A DNA stretch of 64,000 bases from contig NZ_CP108414.1 of NCBI RefSeq assembly GCF_035978755.1, positions 1 to 64,000 of the forward strand. The letters run 5' to 3'. The notes under the pieces are model-generated. The model did not search any database and had not been told where the DNA came from. It worked only from the letters and a program-made list of their open reading frames with translations. Shown one piece after another: positions 17,112 through 26,590 of the stretch. The position numbers and the translations under genes are program-made. Origin of the DNA: Streptomyces sp. NBC_01298. GTDB lineage: Bacteria; Actinomycetota; Actinomycetes; Streptomycetales; Streptomycetaceae. How positions within the stretch are numbered: the stretch's first letter is position 1; every line of letters begins with the position of its first letter.

Positions 17112-17724
17112 TGAAGAGGACTCTGCGCAGAGCGGTCTCCATAGCCACCGCCGTGGCGGCCGTCGCGGCCGGTCTCGGTGTCATGGCGGGCCCGGCAGCA
17201 GCTGTTGACGCCGACCCCATCACCGGCCATCCCGGGACCACCGGCCCCCGGCCGACCACCGCGCAGCAGGTGCGGCCGTGGTGAGTGCGGGACGCTCCCG
17301 CGTCTGGCTGCTCGCCGGTCACGTACGGATCCGGGCCCGACAAGGTCACCGCGGTCGCCCCGGCCGATGACAGTCTCCAACCTCAACGTCACCGGCCACC
17401 CCAACAGGCTGATCCTCGGGCGTCGACATTTTCACCGACGAGAAATACGAGGACTTCGCACCCTCCGAGGGCAATATCAAGATGGTGATCGTCGAACGGG
17501 CTTCGTTCGAGGTCGAATCCGTTGACGACGGATTCCTCACGCTCACCAATTCCAGGGGCCTCGAAAGGAGCGACGTCGAGATGCCGTCGGGAGAGCTGGG
17601 CGAGCGCCTCCAGGCGCAGATCACTGCGGGCAAGGCCGTCACCGTCACCGTGACCTCAGCCATGGGCGCAGCAGCCGTCACCGAGGTCCACGAGACAACG
17701 CCGGGCGCGACCGCTTCGCTCTGA
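17112..17724 (+). pseudogene. Secreted protein gene broken by several frameshifts
   Basis: A TTG near 17112 starts KRTLRRAVSIATAVAAVAAG and reaches AGPAAAVDAD, a clear Sec signal with cleavage near AAA-VDA. That frame stops at 17284. Coherent protein reappears as VTYGSGPDKVTAVAPADDS (17306 on), NLNVTGHPNRLIL in a second frame, and FTDEKYEDFAPSEGNIKMVI in a third, which runs to the stop at 17724. Three shifts in 200 bp mean it cannot make the full protein. The C-terminal half (FLTLTNSRGLERSDVEM) is soluble and beta-rich. Family unknown. Confidence 0.5.
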
Positions 17725-18060
17725 TCTCCGCCAGCCGATCGGTCACACCCGTTGAAAGCCGAAGCAGCCATCCACCCGGACCGGTAGCACGCAGTGTGAC
17801 CTTCAGGGGCGCGGGCCCCCCGGGAACGCCCCGGCCCTCATCCTCGTACCGACACAGGATCTGTTGGACCCGGGCCTTCCAGGCGTGGCGGGTCTGTGAT
17901 CCCGTGCGTGCTTCCGTGCGCCCATCCCTGGAGCGGTCCGGCCGCGGGTGCCCCGGTGCAGACTGCTGGTCCCGGGCAGGACTGATCCGCCGCGATCGTG
18001 CCGGCCCGGGCCCGTAGCGGTCTCCTGCCCGGAGACACGCCCGGGCCAGGAGACGGGGGC
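17725..18060. other. Leader region before the methyltransferase
   Basis: No coherent frame. The region must contain the promoter of the methyltransferase/terpene synthase pair, but no motif could be assigned. Confidence 0.35.
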
Positions 18061-18882
18061 ATGATGGGTTCCGGACCGGATACACCCAGCGTCGGCGACA
18101 TGTACGACCAGCTGACCGATCTGCTGGCCCAAGCACTCGGGGGCAACATCCACCTCGGGTACTGGAGCGGTGACAGCGACGAAAGCCCGGTCGAAACGGC
18201 CACGGACGCACTCACGGACCTTGTCGCCTCCCGCCTGGAACCCTCCGCGGGGACCCGGCTGCTCGACGTCGGCTGCGGCAGCGGAAAACCCGCCTCCCGT
18301 ATCGCAGCCCTCCGGGGAGCGCACGTCACCGGGATCACCGTCAGCGCGCACCAGTGCGCTCTGGCCCGCGCCCGCCCCCACAGCGGCGCCGGCTCAGGCA
18401 GCACCACGTTCCAGCTGGCAGACGCCATGGACATGCCGTTGCCCGACGCCTCCTTCGACGGCGCCTACGCCATCGAGTCCGTCCTGCACATGAGCGACAA
18501 GGCATCCGTTTTCCGCCAACTCGGCCGGGTGCTGCGGCCCGGAGCACGCCTGGTCGTCGCGGACATCTACCGGGACGACAGCGCCGGGAGTACGAACGCC
18601 GTGCCCATCGAGGGGATGCGCGAGCTGTTCCAGGTCTCCCTCGCCACCCCTGGCGACTACCACCGCTACCTGGAGGACGCCGGGCTGAGACTGGTCGAGT
18701 TCACCGACATACGCGATCACGTGCGACGCGGCTACACCGCGACGGTCGACTTCTTCAGGGCCACCGCGGCGCAACTGGACGGAGAGCCGGCCGTACAGCT
18801 CGCGAAAGGCGCAGACGTGATCGAACAGTTCGCCGCGCTCCCGCAGATCGGCTACGTCCTGCTCACCGCCGAACGTCCCTGA
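18061..18882 (+). CDS. SAM-dependent methyltransferase beside a terpene synthase
   Basis: 273 residues from the ATG at 18061, with aggag about 8 nt upstream. The Rossmann-type motif I is LLDVGCGSGKPASRIA (about residues 69-84); motif post-I HVTGITVS and an acidic DAMDMPLPDASFDGAYAIES follow. The N-terminal MYDQLTDLLAQALGGNIHLG then YW is typical of small-molecule methyltransferases related to the rifamycin O-methyltransferase type, some of which methylate prenyl diphosphates. The terpene synthase starts 218 nt downstream on the same strand, so its likely substrate is a prenyl diphosphate or the terpene product. It lacks the sequence wording of the known geranyl diphosphate C-methyltransferase of 2-methylisoborneol synthesis. 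Confidence 0.88.
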   Translation: MMGSGPDTPSVGDMYDQLTDLLAQALGGNIHLGYWSGDSDESPVETATDALTDLVASRLEPSAGTRLLDVGCGSGKPASRIAALRGAHVTGITVSAHQCALARARPHSGAGSGSTTFQLADAMDMPLPDASFDGAYAIESVLHMSDKASVFRQLGRVLRPGARLVVADIYRDDSAGSTNAVPIEGMRELFQVSLATPGDYHRYLEDAGLRLVEFTDIRDHVRRGYTATVDFFRATAAQLDGEPAVQLAKGADVIEQFAALPQIGYVLLTAERP

Positions 18883-19100
18883 CAGGCACCGCCCGGGCAG
18901 GCCCTACGGCCGGCCCGGCCTGAACCCCACGTTGCCCCGCCCTGCTGCCCGCAGCGCGTCCCATGCCCGACGGTGCCCGCGGTACTGCCGCCACGGGGTG
19001 CGCGCGGTGCCCTGCACTCGCGTATCCGATCCGCCTGGTGAGGGTTCGCCTTGCCGTGGGTACGCGGGAACCGTCCGCCGAAGCAGTCCGAGGAGACCGT

Positions 19101-20177
19101 GTGTCCGCTCCCGCTACGCCCGGCGCCGCCGTGCCCTCGCTCTGGCAGCCGTACACCCACCGCTCGCACCCGGAGGCCGAGCGGGCGGGCAAGGAGTCCC
19201 TGGCGTGGCTGGGTTCGTTCGACATCGCCTGGCAGCCCGGCCACTTCGACACAATCCGATCGGAGAACGCCGGCTACTGGTGGAACCTGTTCGACCCGGG
19301 AGCCAAGGACTACGAGCGCTACCGGCTGGGCGTCGACTTCATCAGCGCGCTCTACCCCTTCGACGACACCTACTCCGGACCGTACGCCTGCGCGAGCCCC
19401 GCCGAGGCGGTGGCCTGGGCCGGCCAGTGGATGCGGCTCCTGGACGACCCCCGCTTCGCCGTACGGTGCGGCCACCCCTTCAGCGCCCCGCTGATCGATG
19501 TCATGCGCCGGGCCGCCGCGATGGCCACACCCGTCCAGTACCGGCGCTTCGCCGACGCGGTCAAGGCGTACGTCACCAGTCTCGCCTGGGAGTTCGCGGG
19601 CCAGGACCGCTCCGTACGCCAGCGCGTGGCCGAAGCCGCGGCCTGCCGCTTCTACACCTCCGGATGCACAGGAATCGTAGGGATCCTCCACGTCTCCCAC
19701 GACCTCGACATCAGCGACGAAACGTTCCACCACCCGCTGTGGCGGGCCTACACCGAAGCGGCGGTCCTGATCCTCGCGCTCTACAACGACCTCTACTCCT
19801 ACGCCAGGGAGCAGGCCGACACCCCTGACGACGTGAACATCCTCGCCGCCGCGGTCGCAGAAGGCCGCGGAGACCTGCGGCGCGGCCTGGGACGCGTAGT
19901 CACCCTCCACAACCAGGCCATGGAGCGCGTCGTACACCTCGGCGCCCGCCTCAAAAAGCACCACCCGGCCCAGGCGCGCGCCTACACCCAGGCGATAGAG
20001 GAGATGCTCGCAGGCAACCTCGTGTTCGGCCGCACAGCCACCCGCTACCACGGCGGCGAACCGGCCCTGCCCCCCTACACCCTGACAACCACACCACCCC
20101 CAACCATCGGGACCATCGAGATCCCCACCTTCGCCTGGTGGTGGGACACCGGAAGAGCCGCTCCGCGCACGGGCTGA
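19101..20177 (+). CDS. Class I terpene synthase
   Basis: 358 residues from the GTG at 19101, with aggag 5 nt upstream. The NSE triad is intact (N229-D230, S233, E237 in LYNDLYSYARE), the pyrophosphate-sensor Arg is about R183, and the C-terminal RY pair is R315-Y316. The first metal motif is D88-D89-T-Y-S, so the third acidic residue usual in DDxx(D/E) is missing. It should ionise a prenyl diphosphate with three magnesium ions in the cytoplasm. Product cannot be predicted. Together with the methyltransferase upstream it may make a methylated terpenoid; no P450 or prenyl diphosphate synthase is adjacent. Confidence 0.9.
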   Translation: MSAPATPGAAVPSLWQPYTHRSHPEAERAGKESLAWLGSFDIAWQPGHFDTIRSENAGYWWNLFDPGAKDYERYRLGVDFISALYPFDDTYSGPYACASPAEAVAWAGQWMRLLDDPRFAVRCGHPFSAPLIDVMRRAAAMATPVQYRRFADAVKAYVTSLAWEFAGQDRSVRQRVAEAAACRFYTSGCTGIVGILHVSHDLDISDETFHHPLWRAYTEAAVLILALYNDLYSYAREQADTPDDVNILAAAVAEGRGDLRRGLGRVVTLHNQAMERVVHLGARLKKHHPAQARAYTQAIEEMLAGNLVFGRTATRYHGGEPALPPYTLTTTPPPTIGTIEIPTFAWWWDTGRAAPRTG

Positions 20178-20205
20178 GACAGGCGTTGTCAACGTCCCGC
20201 CCTGG

Positions 20206-20228
20206 CCGTGGCCTTGCCCCGGCCACGG
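20206..20228 (+). terminator. Hairpin after the terpene synthase
   Basis: 8-bp arms ccgtggcc and ggccacgg around ttgcccc, 28 nt after the stop. A second small hairpin follows at about 20232-20252. Confidence 0.5.
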
Positions 20229-20239
20229 AGATGGAGGCT

Positions 20240-21016
20240 CCTGAAAACGGGAGCCCCCGGCCGGCCCCGGTAGCGGCGCACAACCCGGGACGCAACGCAC
20301 GGGGAGGGAACCAGTTGCTCGGGAGCTACTGCGGGCTCGGGCATCGAGCGCCCGACGGCCGTACGGCGTGCCGCCCTGGGCCGGCTGTGCGCCTTCGGGG
20401 GCGCGCTTGCCAGCAGTATCCCGAGCGCGAGTCAACTGAGCGGGTGCCTCGGACCATCGGATCCAGCCCTGGGGGTCACGTACGCAGACCGGGCGGTCAG
20501 TCACCCGGCGCCCAGCCCGTCAGGTCAGTGCACGCCTTCTCCGGAGGGTCGCCCTCGGGCCGCAAGCCGAGCATGTCCAGCAGAACGTCGAGGTCTGCGG
20601 TACCGACGGCCCTGGCGGCGACGGCGCGGCGGGCGGCGGTCCGGTTCACGGCCCCTGCCCGGGCCAGGATCGCCGGCTCATCACAACTGAATGGATCCTT
20701 CACCCACCGATGCCACCACGACCCCGGCACATCCGCAGCCCCCACTACTCCGGGTATCGCAGTCGAACCCGGCCTGCCGTACATGCCGGGCAGTGCTGCA
20801 CCCACCGGTGCGGCGCTGCCCCCAGTAGTCGCTGCCGAGGTCAGCGGGCATCGGCCGGCCTTGCCATTGGTGGCGAGGTGAAGCACTGGTCTCGGCTGCG
20901 CGGCGCCCACCAACACTCTCGTCATGGACCATGACGACGTGTGCGGCGATGGTCAGCCAGTGAGCAGTACCGGAGCGCGTCCTGGCCGGATCCAGGGTGG
21001 TTCCGCCCCGCGGGGG
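20240..21016. other. Mostly non-coding; possible minus-strand tail
   Basis: Around 20497-20700 the minus strand reads VAARAVGTADLDVLLDMLGL and CTDLTGWAPGD to a stop. It is coherent for about 60 residues, but no start is visible and upstream frames look random. It may be the end of a decayed Streptomyces gene. Nothing else is seen. Confidence 0.3.
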
Positions 21017-21931
21017 TCATTTGCTGTCGCAGCCGATGCCGTCGCCGTCGCGGTCCAACCGGTGTGGGTCGGCGGCTCCGACCCATACGGCGCCGGCGAG
21101 GTCGGAGCAGTCGACATCGGGGCTGCCTGCGGGTGGGCCGGGCGGCAGGCCGGCAGGATTGTCCGCATCCGCTGACTTGGGCGTCTCGGCTGGTTTGGGC
21201 GCGGATCCAGGGCAAGCTGACCACAGGCCGGCTCCGGCTTTTCGGGCGGTTTCGTTGGCCTGTGAGATCTTCGGCCAGTGCGCGTCGTTGGGCGGGTAGA
21301 GCACGCCCTTGGCGTGGCCGCTGCGGACCAGGGATTCGTTGACGAACACGCCCTGCTCGTTCCAGACGTACAGCAGGTAGCGATCGTAAGGATCTTTGAG
21401 CTTAGTGTCGCGTTCGATCCGCACGCCGGAGCCTTGAGGGAGCAGTGCTTTGGTGCGGGCCGTGGCGTCGCGGCTGAAGCAGGCCCCCTTCTCTGGTGCG
21501 TCGATGGCCAGGAGCCGCACCCTTGAAGTCGCACCGGCGGGCAGGATGCCGCCGACGCCACGGACGTCGATCGTGTCGCCATCTATGACGCCCACGACGG
21601 TGGGGAGTTGGGTCACCGGCTTGCTCGGTTCGACGGGAGAGGTGCCGACGCCATGTTCTTGCGTCCGGCCCTTCGGCTGCACGGGTGTCGGTGCGGGAGG
21701 GCTGGAGACTTGTCCGTCACCGTCGCCGGCGAGTTCCCCGATGGTCACCAGGCCGGTGAAGAGCCCTATGAGGGCGAAGAGGACGGTCCTCCATCGGTGC
21801 TTGCCCTGTCTGCCCGGAGCCTGGCGCGATCGTGTCTCAGTGTCAGGACGAGGAAGCCACGTGCCTCTGGGTGAAGGAGGGGTCCGCGGGGCGTTGCGGC
21901 GCCAGGCATGGGGATCGGGGAAACGGCGCAT
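21017..21931 (-). CDS. Membrane-anchored thermonuclease with excalibur domain
   Basis: 304 residues from the ATG at 21929-21931 (another is 9 nt upstream). Order: cytoplasmic Arg/Pro-rich N-terminus, one membrane helix (VLFALIGLFTGLVTIGELAG, about 51-70), a Pro-rich linker, a staphylococcal-nuclease domain (about 110-245), and an excalibur calcium-binding domain at the end (DCSDLAGAV ... DRDGDGIGCD). Catalytic-type residues are visible: VVGVIDGDTIDV, the Arg and Glu in RLLAIDAPEKG, and the Arg in DRYLLYVW. It should cut DNA and RNA outside the membrane with calcium. It is monocistronic. Confidence 0.9.
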   Translation of the reverse strand: MRRFPDPHAWRRNAPRTPPSPRGTWLPRPDTETRSRQAPGRQGKHRWRTVLFALIGLFTGLVTIGELAGDGDGQVSSPPAPTPVQPKGRTQEHGVGTSPVEPSKPVTQLPTVVGVIDGDTIDVRGVGGILPAGATSRVRLLAIDAPEKGACFSRDATARTKALLPQGSGVRIERDTKLKDPYDRYLLYVWNEQGVFVNESLVRSGHAKGVLYPPNDAHWPKISQANETARKAGAGLWSACPGSAPKPAETPKSADADNPAGLPPGPPAGSPDVDCSDLAGAVWVGAADPHRLDRDGDGIGCDSK

Positions 21932-22024
21932 GGCGACCACCGAGAGAATGGGGGCGAGTTTCGTTTCCGCAGGCCGAGTGCCAAGGCTGCGGAAACGTGG
22001 ATTGGCTTGACCTTTGACTCAAGG

Positions 22025-22183
22025 TTAAAGATCAAGCCAATGGGGCTGCGGTATCAGAAAGAGTCCGTATGGGTCGGCCTGCTGGGAGCCGGCGAACGCG
22101 GGGGCTGCGATACCGAGGGCAACGGGGAGAGCGAACGCCGTCGCCACGACAGCGGCGCTGCGGCGGATGTGTCGGGTGCTCAT
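22025..22183 (-). CDS. 52-residue secreted peptide
   Basis: Starts at the ATG at 22181-22183, with gaagga 6 nt upstream, and ends at TAA 22025-22027. MSTRHIRRSAAVVATAFALP begins a good Sec signal with cleavage after AFA near residue 31. The mature peptide is only about 21 residues (GSQQADPYGLFLIPQPHWLD), uncharged and without cysteine. It is not a chaplin or a lanthipeptide precursor by sequence. No processing or export genes are adjacent. The next minus-strand gene is a membrane-anchored nuclease. Function unknown. Confidence 0.6.
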   Translation of the reverse strand: MSTRHIRRSAAVVATAFALPVALGIAAPAFAGSQQADPYGLFLIPQPHWLDL

Positions 22184-22435
22184 GTGTCCTTCTTCCGAGG
22201 GCGGGCCTTGCTGGGACTGCTCCGCCGCTGGGCCCGATCGCCCCCGAGGCGACGGTGCGAGAGGGGAAAGGTCGCTGCCCGCCCGGTCTGCTTCCGCGGA
22301 CGGGACTGCTCACCCTCTACCGCCTATTCGTGGCCGCATCGCAGGTTGATTGCTGGAGGAATCTACAGAAAAGCCCCGTATGAGCCTGTGTATCGGCTTT
22401 TACTGGTGTCTCGCGCCGCCGCCGACCGTGAACGC

Positions 22436-22705
22436 CATGCTCACCAACCCCACCACGCCGCCGCACACGGCGTTGGGCGTCGGCGGCGCCGCGTACACGG
22501 ACAACGACCTGACGCGGTGGTCGCCACCAGCCTGTTCAGCGTCTCGACACCACGACCGACCGGACCTCGGTCCAGTCCCCGGCCAACGCCGGCACCCTCG
22601 CCTCCACAGGGAACCTGGGCGCCGCCGTGGGCCCCGGCGCAGGCTTCGACATCTACTGCAGCCCGAAGAACCGGCAGGTCACCGACATCGCTTCCGCTCT
22701 CCCAG
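22436..22705 (+). pseudogene. Dead copy of the DUF4394 gene
   Basis: MLTNPTTPPHTALGVGGAAY corresponds to residues about 170 on of the intact DUF4394 protein at 34654-35535. After a frameshift near 22535, LDTTTDRTSVQSPANAGTLA and GFDIYCSPK follow the same protein. About 35 residues before the C-terminal NRQVTDIA are deleted. The N-terminal half is gone. Confidence 0.8.
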
Positions 22706-22815
22706 CGCTGACGCACAGGATCGGGGCCGCACCATCGGTGCGGCCCCTGCGTGGAGCGGAACTGCCCGGGTCGAAGCCACGACAGCTGAGAACCCTCCCG
22801 GCCGTCGGCCCTTGA

Positions 22816-23133
22816 TCAGCAGTACCGCACCCACTCGTGGGCGTGGACGTAGCGGGCATCGACCCAGCCGGACTGGTCGGCGAGGTGGTACCAGCCGTCC
22901 TGCTGGCAGGCCAGGTTGACGTGGCTGCCCGGGGACAGGCTCCACACCACGTGGGAATGCGTCCACGGGTGCTCACGGACATTGAGCTCGATCCGGGAGG
23001 TCACCATGCCCGACACACTGTGGTCATCGTGGTGGGACTGGGGGGCTGCCCCCGCCACACCTACGCCCGCCACACCGAATCCGGCAGCCAGGGCAATGGC
23101 GGCAAGGCCACGGCCGATCGTTCGTGCGCTCAT
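22816..23133 (-). CDS. Secreted SH3-domain protein
   Basis: 105 residues from the ATG at 23131-23133, with aaggaag 8 nt upstream. Signal peptide MSARTIGRGLAAIALAAGFG to about residue 29 (AGA-AP). The mature part has an SH3b pattern: LNVREHPWTHSHVVWSL, the GSHV turn, then DGWYHLADQSGWVDARYV, and a final Cys. Two cysteines (in LACQQ and the last residue) may pair. Such domains bind peptidoglycan stems or act as secreted adaptors; here it stands alone without a catalytic domain. Confidence 0.8.
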   Translation of the reverse strand: MSARTIGRGLAAIALAAGFGVAGVGVAGAAPQSHHDDHSVSGMVTSRIELNVREHPWTHSHVVWSLSPGSHVNLACQQDGWYHLADQSGWVDARYVHAHEWVRYC

Positions 23134-23406
23134 CGCAACACTTCCTTACGTTGCCCCCGCGGCCCTGTGCCCCAAGGCCTTGAGAACCCCGGCACCGTGA
23201 GCAGCCGGCTCACGCCTCCACCTGGTAATTCGACGACCCCCACCACTCCGGATTGGTATGAATTCGCCAATTGGCCATCCTTGGATTCCGACCCGCGCCA
23301 CCCTGGCTTCGCCGTCACTGCTGCCGCTCGCCCCGATCGCGGCCGTGTGGCGAGCCGGCGACCTCTTCACGGACAGCCACGGCTTCTGAGCACTGGTAAC
23401 CCCTGC

Positions 23407-25065
23407 TCACACTCCGAGGGCAGCGCGGGCGGTAAGGCCGAGGCCGACTAGAAGGACAAGAGCGGAAGTGGCGGCGGGGCCGATACGCCCGAGCTTTTGC
23501 AGACGCGAGGATGCCCGCTGGGCGGTGTGGGCGGTGATCCGGTCGCGCAGCCGTACGAGGAGGAGGCCGGCGAGGGTGAGGGTGGTGGCCATGCCGAGGC
23601 CGTAGCCGATGACGAGGAGGATTCCGAAGGCGGTCCGGCCAAGTGCGACGGCGCCAAGGAGGACGACCAGTGCGGACGGGCTGGGGACGAGGCCGCCGGC
23701 GATGCCGACGCCGATGAGCGACCAGCGCTTCCGGCGTGAGGGAGCGTGGGTGTGGCGGCGGTCGGCTTCGTCGTGGTCGTGGTCGTGCGGGAGCGCGGTG
23801 GCGGTTTTGCTCAGGACCACGGTGGTGCCGTTGGCGGCGTCGCTGTCGGGGGCTCGGCGTGAGGACGGCAGGCCGGTCGGCAGGCCGTGGCTGTGCCCGT
23901 GATCTCCAGCGGACCCGTGGTGGTGATGGCCGTGGTCGTGGTCGCCGTGGTGGTGGTGTCCGTGACTATGGCTGTGGCTGTGGCCGTGCGGGAGAGGACG
24001 GCCGCGGAGGGCGGAGTGTAGGAGGTGGAGGCCGATGGCGGTGACGAGGAGACCACTGGCGAGGCCGAGCCAGGTGAGGACGGTTTCTCCGGCGAGGTGG
24101 GTGGCGAGAGGGAGGGCCAGGCCGAGGGTGAGGACGCCCGCGGTGTGGGTGAGGGTGACGGTGGCGCCGACGGTGACGGCGTCGCGCGGGGTGCCGCGCC
24201 GCCCGGCCAGGTAGGCCGCCATGATCGTCTTGCCGTGGCCCGGCAGCACGGCGTGGGAGCCACCGAGGATCACGGCGAGGAGCAGCGCGAGCAGGCCGAC
24301 GGGAACGGTGAGTTCGCGGCTGCCGACGAGGGTGTCGAAGAGCGTGGAGATCTTGTTCAGTGCGGCGGTGACGGGGCCCGCGCCGGGCATCCCGGGCGGC
24401 ACGATCCGCGCTACCGCGGGCCCCTGCCCCGGAGCCGTCCGGATGTCGGCACTGCGCTGGTCGAGCGGGTCGGCGAACGAATCCTGCGGGTAACGGCGCA
24501 GCTGGTCGGTGGTGGAGGTCGCCGGGACGGTGGAGCTGGTGAGGGTGACCTCTTCGCCGACAGCGGTGATCTCGTGCCAGCCGATGCGCCGACTGTCGTA
24601 GTGCGTGACGACGTGGATGGCGGCCGGTGAGGTGAGGGGCGCGTCGGCGGTGAGTCGGCAGGTGAGGCGGCTGGTCTTGAGCCCGGCTTCACCGGTGTGG
24701 AAGGTCAGCCTGCCTACGCCCTGGTTCCATCGGAGGCTCACGCCGCCCACATCGGTGGCCAGCTGCCCGGCCAGCGTCGTGCATGCCTCGTCCGCGTACA
24801 GGCCTTGCTCATCGGCGGTGATGGATCCGTTGTGGTCCTGGTCGATGAGCGGGCGCTCTTGTGCGGCGGCGATCTCGGCGCGGTCGACCACGATCTCGGC
24901 CTCGACCGCGTGCGAGCGCAGGGTGAGGTGGGTCGCGTAGTTGACGGTGAAGTTGCCCAGCGGGTGCGCGCCCGCGGGCGAGGCCGTGGTGAGGAGGGCG
25001 AGCGGGGTGAGCAGGGCTGCTGTGAGCGGGGCGGCGGTCAGGCGCCGGCGGGTGCTGGGGTTCAT
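23407..25065 (-). CDS. NicO/RcnA-type nickel-cobalt exporter with EF-hand-like loop
   Basis: 552 residues. Signal peptide to about residue 33, then an extracytoplasmic domain of about 210 residues that includes a perfect EF-hand-type loop D75-Q-D-H-N-G-S-I-T-A-D-E86. The membrane part begins with VGLLALLLAVILGGSHAVLP, GHGKTIMAAYLAGR, typical of NicO proteins; the signature GxxHAxxPGHGK is intact. A long His-rich loop (about residues 360-440, several HGHSH and HHHHG runs) sits between helix groups and should bind metal. It is the last gene of a minus-strand operon, and its ATG overlaps the stop of the TPR gene by 4 nt. Confidence 0.88.
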   Translation of the reverse strand: MNPSTRRRLTAAPLTAALLTPLALLTTASPAGAHPLGNFTVNYATHLTLRSHAVEAEIVVDRAEIAAAQERPLIDQDHNGSITADEQGLYADEACTTLAGQLATDVGGVSLRWNQGVGRLTFHTGEAGLKTSRLTCRLTADAPLTSPAAIHVVTHYDSRRIGWHEITAVGEEVTLTSSTVPATSTTDQLRRYPQDSFADPLDQRSADIRTAPGQGPAVARIVPPGMPGAGPVTAALNKISTLFDTLVGSRELTVPVGLLALLLAVILGGSHAVLPGHGKTIMAAYLAGRRGTPRDAVTVGATVTLTHTAGVLTLGLALPLATHLAGETVLTWLGLASGLLVTAIGLHLLHSALRGRPLPHGHSHSHSHGHHHHGDHDHGHHHHGSAGDHGHSHGLPTGLPSSRRAPDSDAANGTTVVLSKTATALPHDHDHDEADRRHTHAPSRRKRWSLIGVGIAGGLVPSPSALVVLLGAVALGRTAFGILLVIGYGLGMATTLTLAGLLLVRLRDRITAHTAQRASSRLQKLGRIGPAATSALVLLVGLGLTARAALGV

Positions 25066-26408
25066 GGGGTGGTGTCGTCGATTCGCCGGAGTGCTACGTG
25101 CGCCGCGGGGGCGTGCAGCGGGTGGAAGGAAGGGTCAGTGGCCAGCGCCTGGGAGAGGTCGCGGTGGGCGGCCGTCGTGTCGCCGAGGGCCTGGTGGATG
25201 GCTCCGCGGTGGTAGCGGAAGAGCGCGCTGCGTGTGCCGAGCGCGAGGGCTTTGTCGGCTTGGGTGAGGGCCTCTTGGTCGCGTCCCGCGCGGTGCAGGG
25301 CCCAGGCGTAGGCGTCGTGGACGGCGAGGAACGGCCGCTCGCGTACGGCGGCTTCGGCCATGGCCACGGCCTGGTGGGGTTCTCCGTGGTCGGCCTCGAA
25401 GTAGATCGCGTCGGTGTCGGCGGGCGTGCCGTCGGCTCGGCGGAGTGTTTCCTGGGCGCGCAGGACCGCGTACTGGGCCTCGGCCTGGTCTGGGCGGCCG
25501 AGGGACTGCTGGAGTTCCCCGAGTCCCAGGAGGTATTGCGGCAGCGGGGCCACCGCGATGGCCGCGGTGTAGTCGGCGACCGCCTTCTCGCGATCGCCCG
25601 TGGCAGTGCGCGCCTTGGCCCGTGCTTCCAGCAGGCCCGCGTCGCCCGGGGCGATGGCCAGGCCGGCCTGGGCCTGGCGCAGGGCGGTGGTCGGATCGCC
25701 GCTGTCCAGGGCTAGGGAGGACAGGTGCGTGTGGGCGAAGGCGCGCTCGCCCGGGGTACCGGCTGCCCGCAGCGCGCGCTCCATCAGGACCTTTGCCTGG
25801 TCGGTGTCGCCGCGGAGTTCGAATACGTAGGAGGCACGGGCCAGAGAGGCGCTGTCGGGTCGCAGGTCGGCCATCTTTTGGACGGCTTCCTCCGCTTCCT
25901 TGTACTGGCCGAGTTGGGTGTGGGCGTCGGCGAGCACTCCGTAGGAGGCGGGGGTGGCGGGGCTGGTCGCGATCGCCTTGCGGGCCCAGGTGAGGGCGTC
26001 GCGGAACTGGTGGCGGGCGGCGGCGAGGGCGCCCATGCCGATCTCCGCGGGCAGGTTCTCCGCTGGCTGGAGGGCGAGGGAGTGGCGCATGGCCGTCTCG
26101 GCCTGGGCGTAGGTGGCCGGGTCGGCGGTGGTGCGTGCCTGCTGGACCAGAGCCATGCCGAGGTTCGCCCAGCTGACCGGATCTTTCGGCAGGCGCTGTA
26201 CGCGCTGGCGCATCGCCGCGATCCCGCGGGTGGGGCCGGAGGGTGATGATGCCGTGGCAGGGGCGTCCGGTGTGCTGTTGCCGTTCGGGGAGAGGGCGAC
26301 GGCGCCGACGGTGAACATGACCACGCCCAGGGCGATGGTGATCGCGGTGGTGCGCAGGTGTCTGCGGCGCCGGATCGCGGGGGCTGGTTCGTCTTCGGGC
26401 CGGTGCAC
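25062..26408 (-). CDS. Membrane-anchored TPR protein
   Basis: 448 residues. One membrane helix (TAITIALGVVMFTVGAVALS, about 21-40) is followed by at least nine TPR-like repeats, for example DPVSWANLGMALVQQARTT, GQYKEAEEAVQKMADLRPDS and AGRDQEALTQADKALALGT. TPR arrays are protein-protein scaffolds. Its stop overlaps the NicO start, and it follows the DUF4331 gene by 182 nt, so it is the middle gene of the operon and may tie the secreted DUF4331 protein to the exporter. The specific partner is inference. Confidence 0.85.
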   Translation of the reverse strand: MHRPEDEPAPAIRRRRHLRTTAITIALGVVMFTVGAVALSPNGNSTPDAPATASSPSGPTRGIAAMRQRVQRLPKDPVSWANLGMALVQQARTTADPATYAQAETAMRHSLALQPAENLPAEIGMGALAAARHQFRDALTWARKAIATSPATPASYGVLADAHTQLGQYKEAEEAVQKMADLRPDSASLARASYVFELRGDTDQAKVLMERALRAAGTPGERAFAHTHLSSLALDSGDPTTALRQAQAGLAIAPGDAGLLEARAKARTATGDREKAVADYTAAIAVAPLPQYLLGLGELQQSLGRPDQAEAQYAVLRAQETLRRADGTPADTDAIYFEADHGEPHQAVAMAEAAVRERPFLAVHDAYAWALHRAGRDQEALTQADKALALGTRSALFRYHRGAIHQALGDTTAAHRDLSQALATDPSFHPLHAPAAHVALRRIDDTTP

Positions 26409-26590
26409 GGGATCCTCCCCGGGGAAATGCAGTGGATGGTGGTCCGGGCGGGGACCGGAGGGCCGGACTCGGTCCCCGCCCGGAGTGGTGGGTCAGCTTC
26501 TTGCGGTTGCGGCGCAGGCGGCACCGCCGACGCCTGGGAGGAGGACGCCGAGGCCTCCCAAGGCCGCGGCGTTCCTCTCCCTGGAACCCT

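Noticed and set aside
18852..20504. A 550-codon minus-strand frame opposite the terpene synthase
   Set aside because: It is the mirror of a clear terpene synthase with intact motifs, has Gly/Val/Arg-biased composition, and no family.
20497..20925. A 142-codon minus-strand gene
   Set aside because: Only the last 60 codons look coherent; no start or family, so it is reported only as a possible tail.
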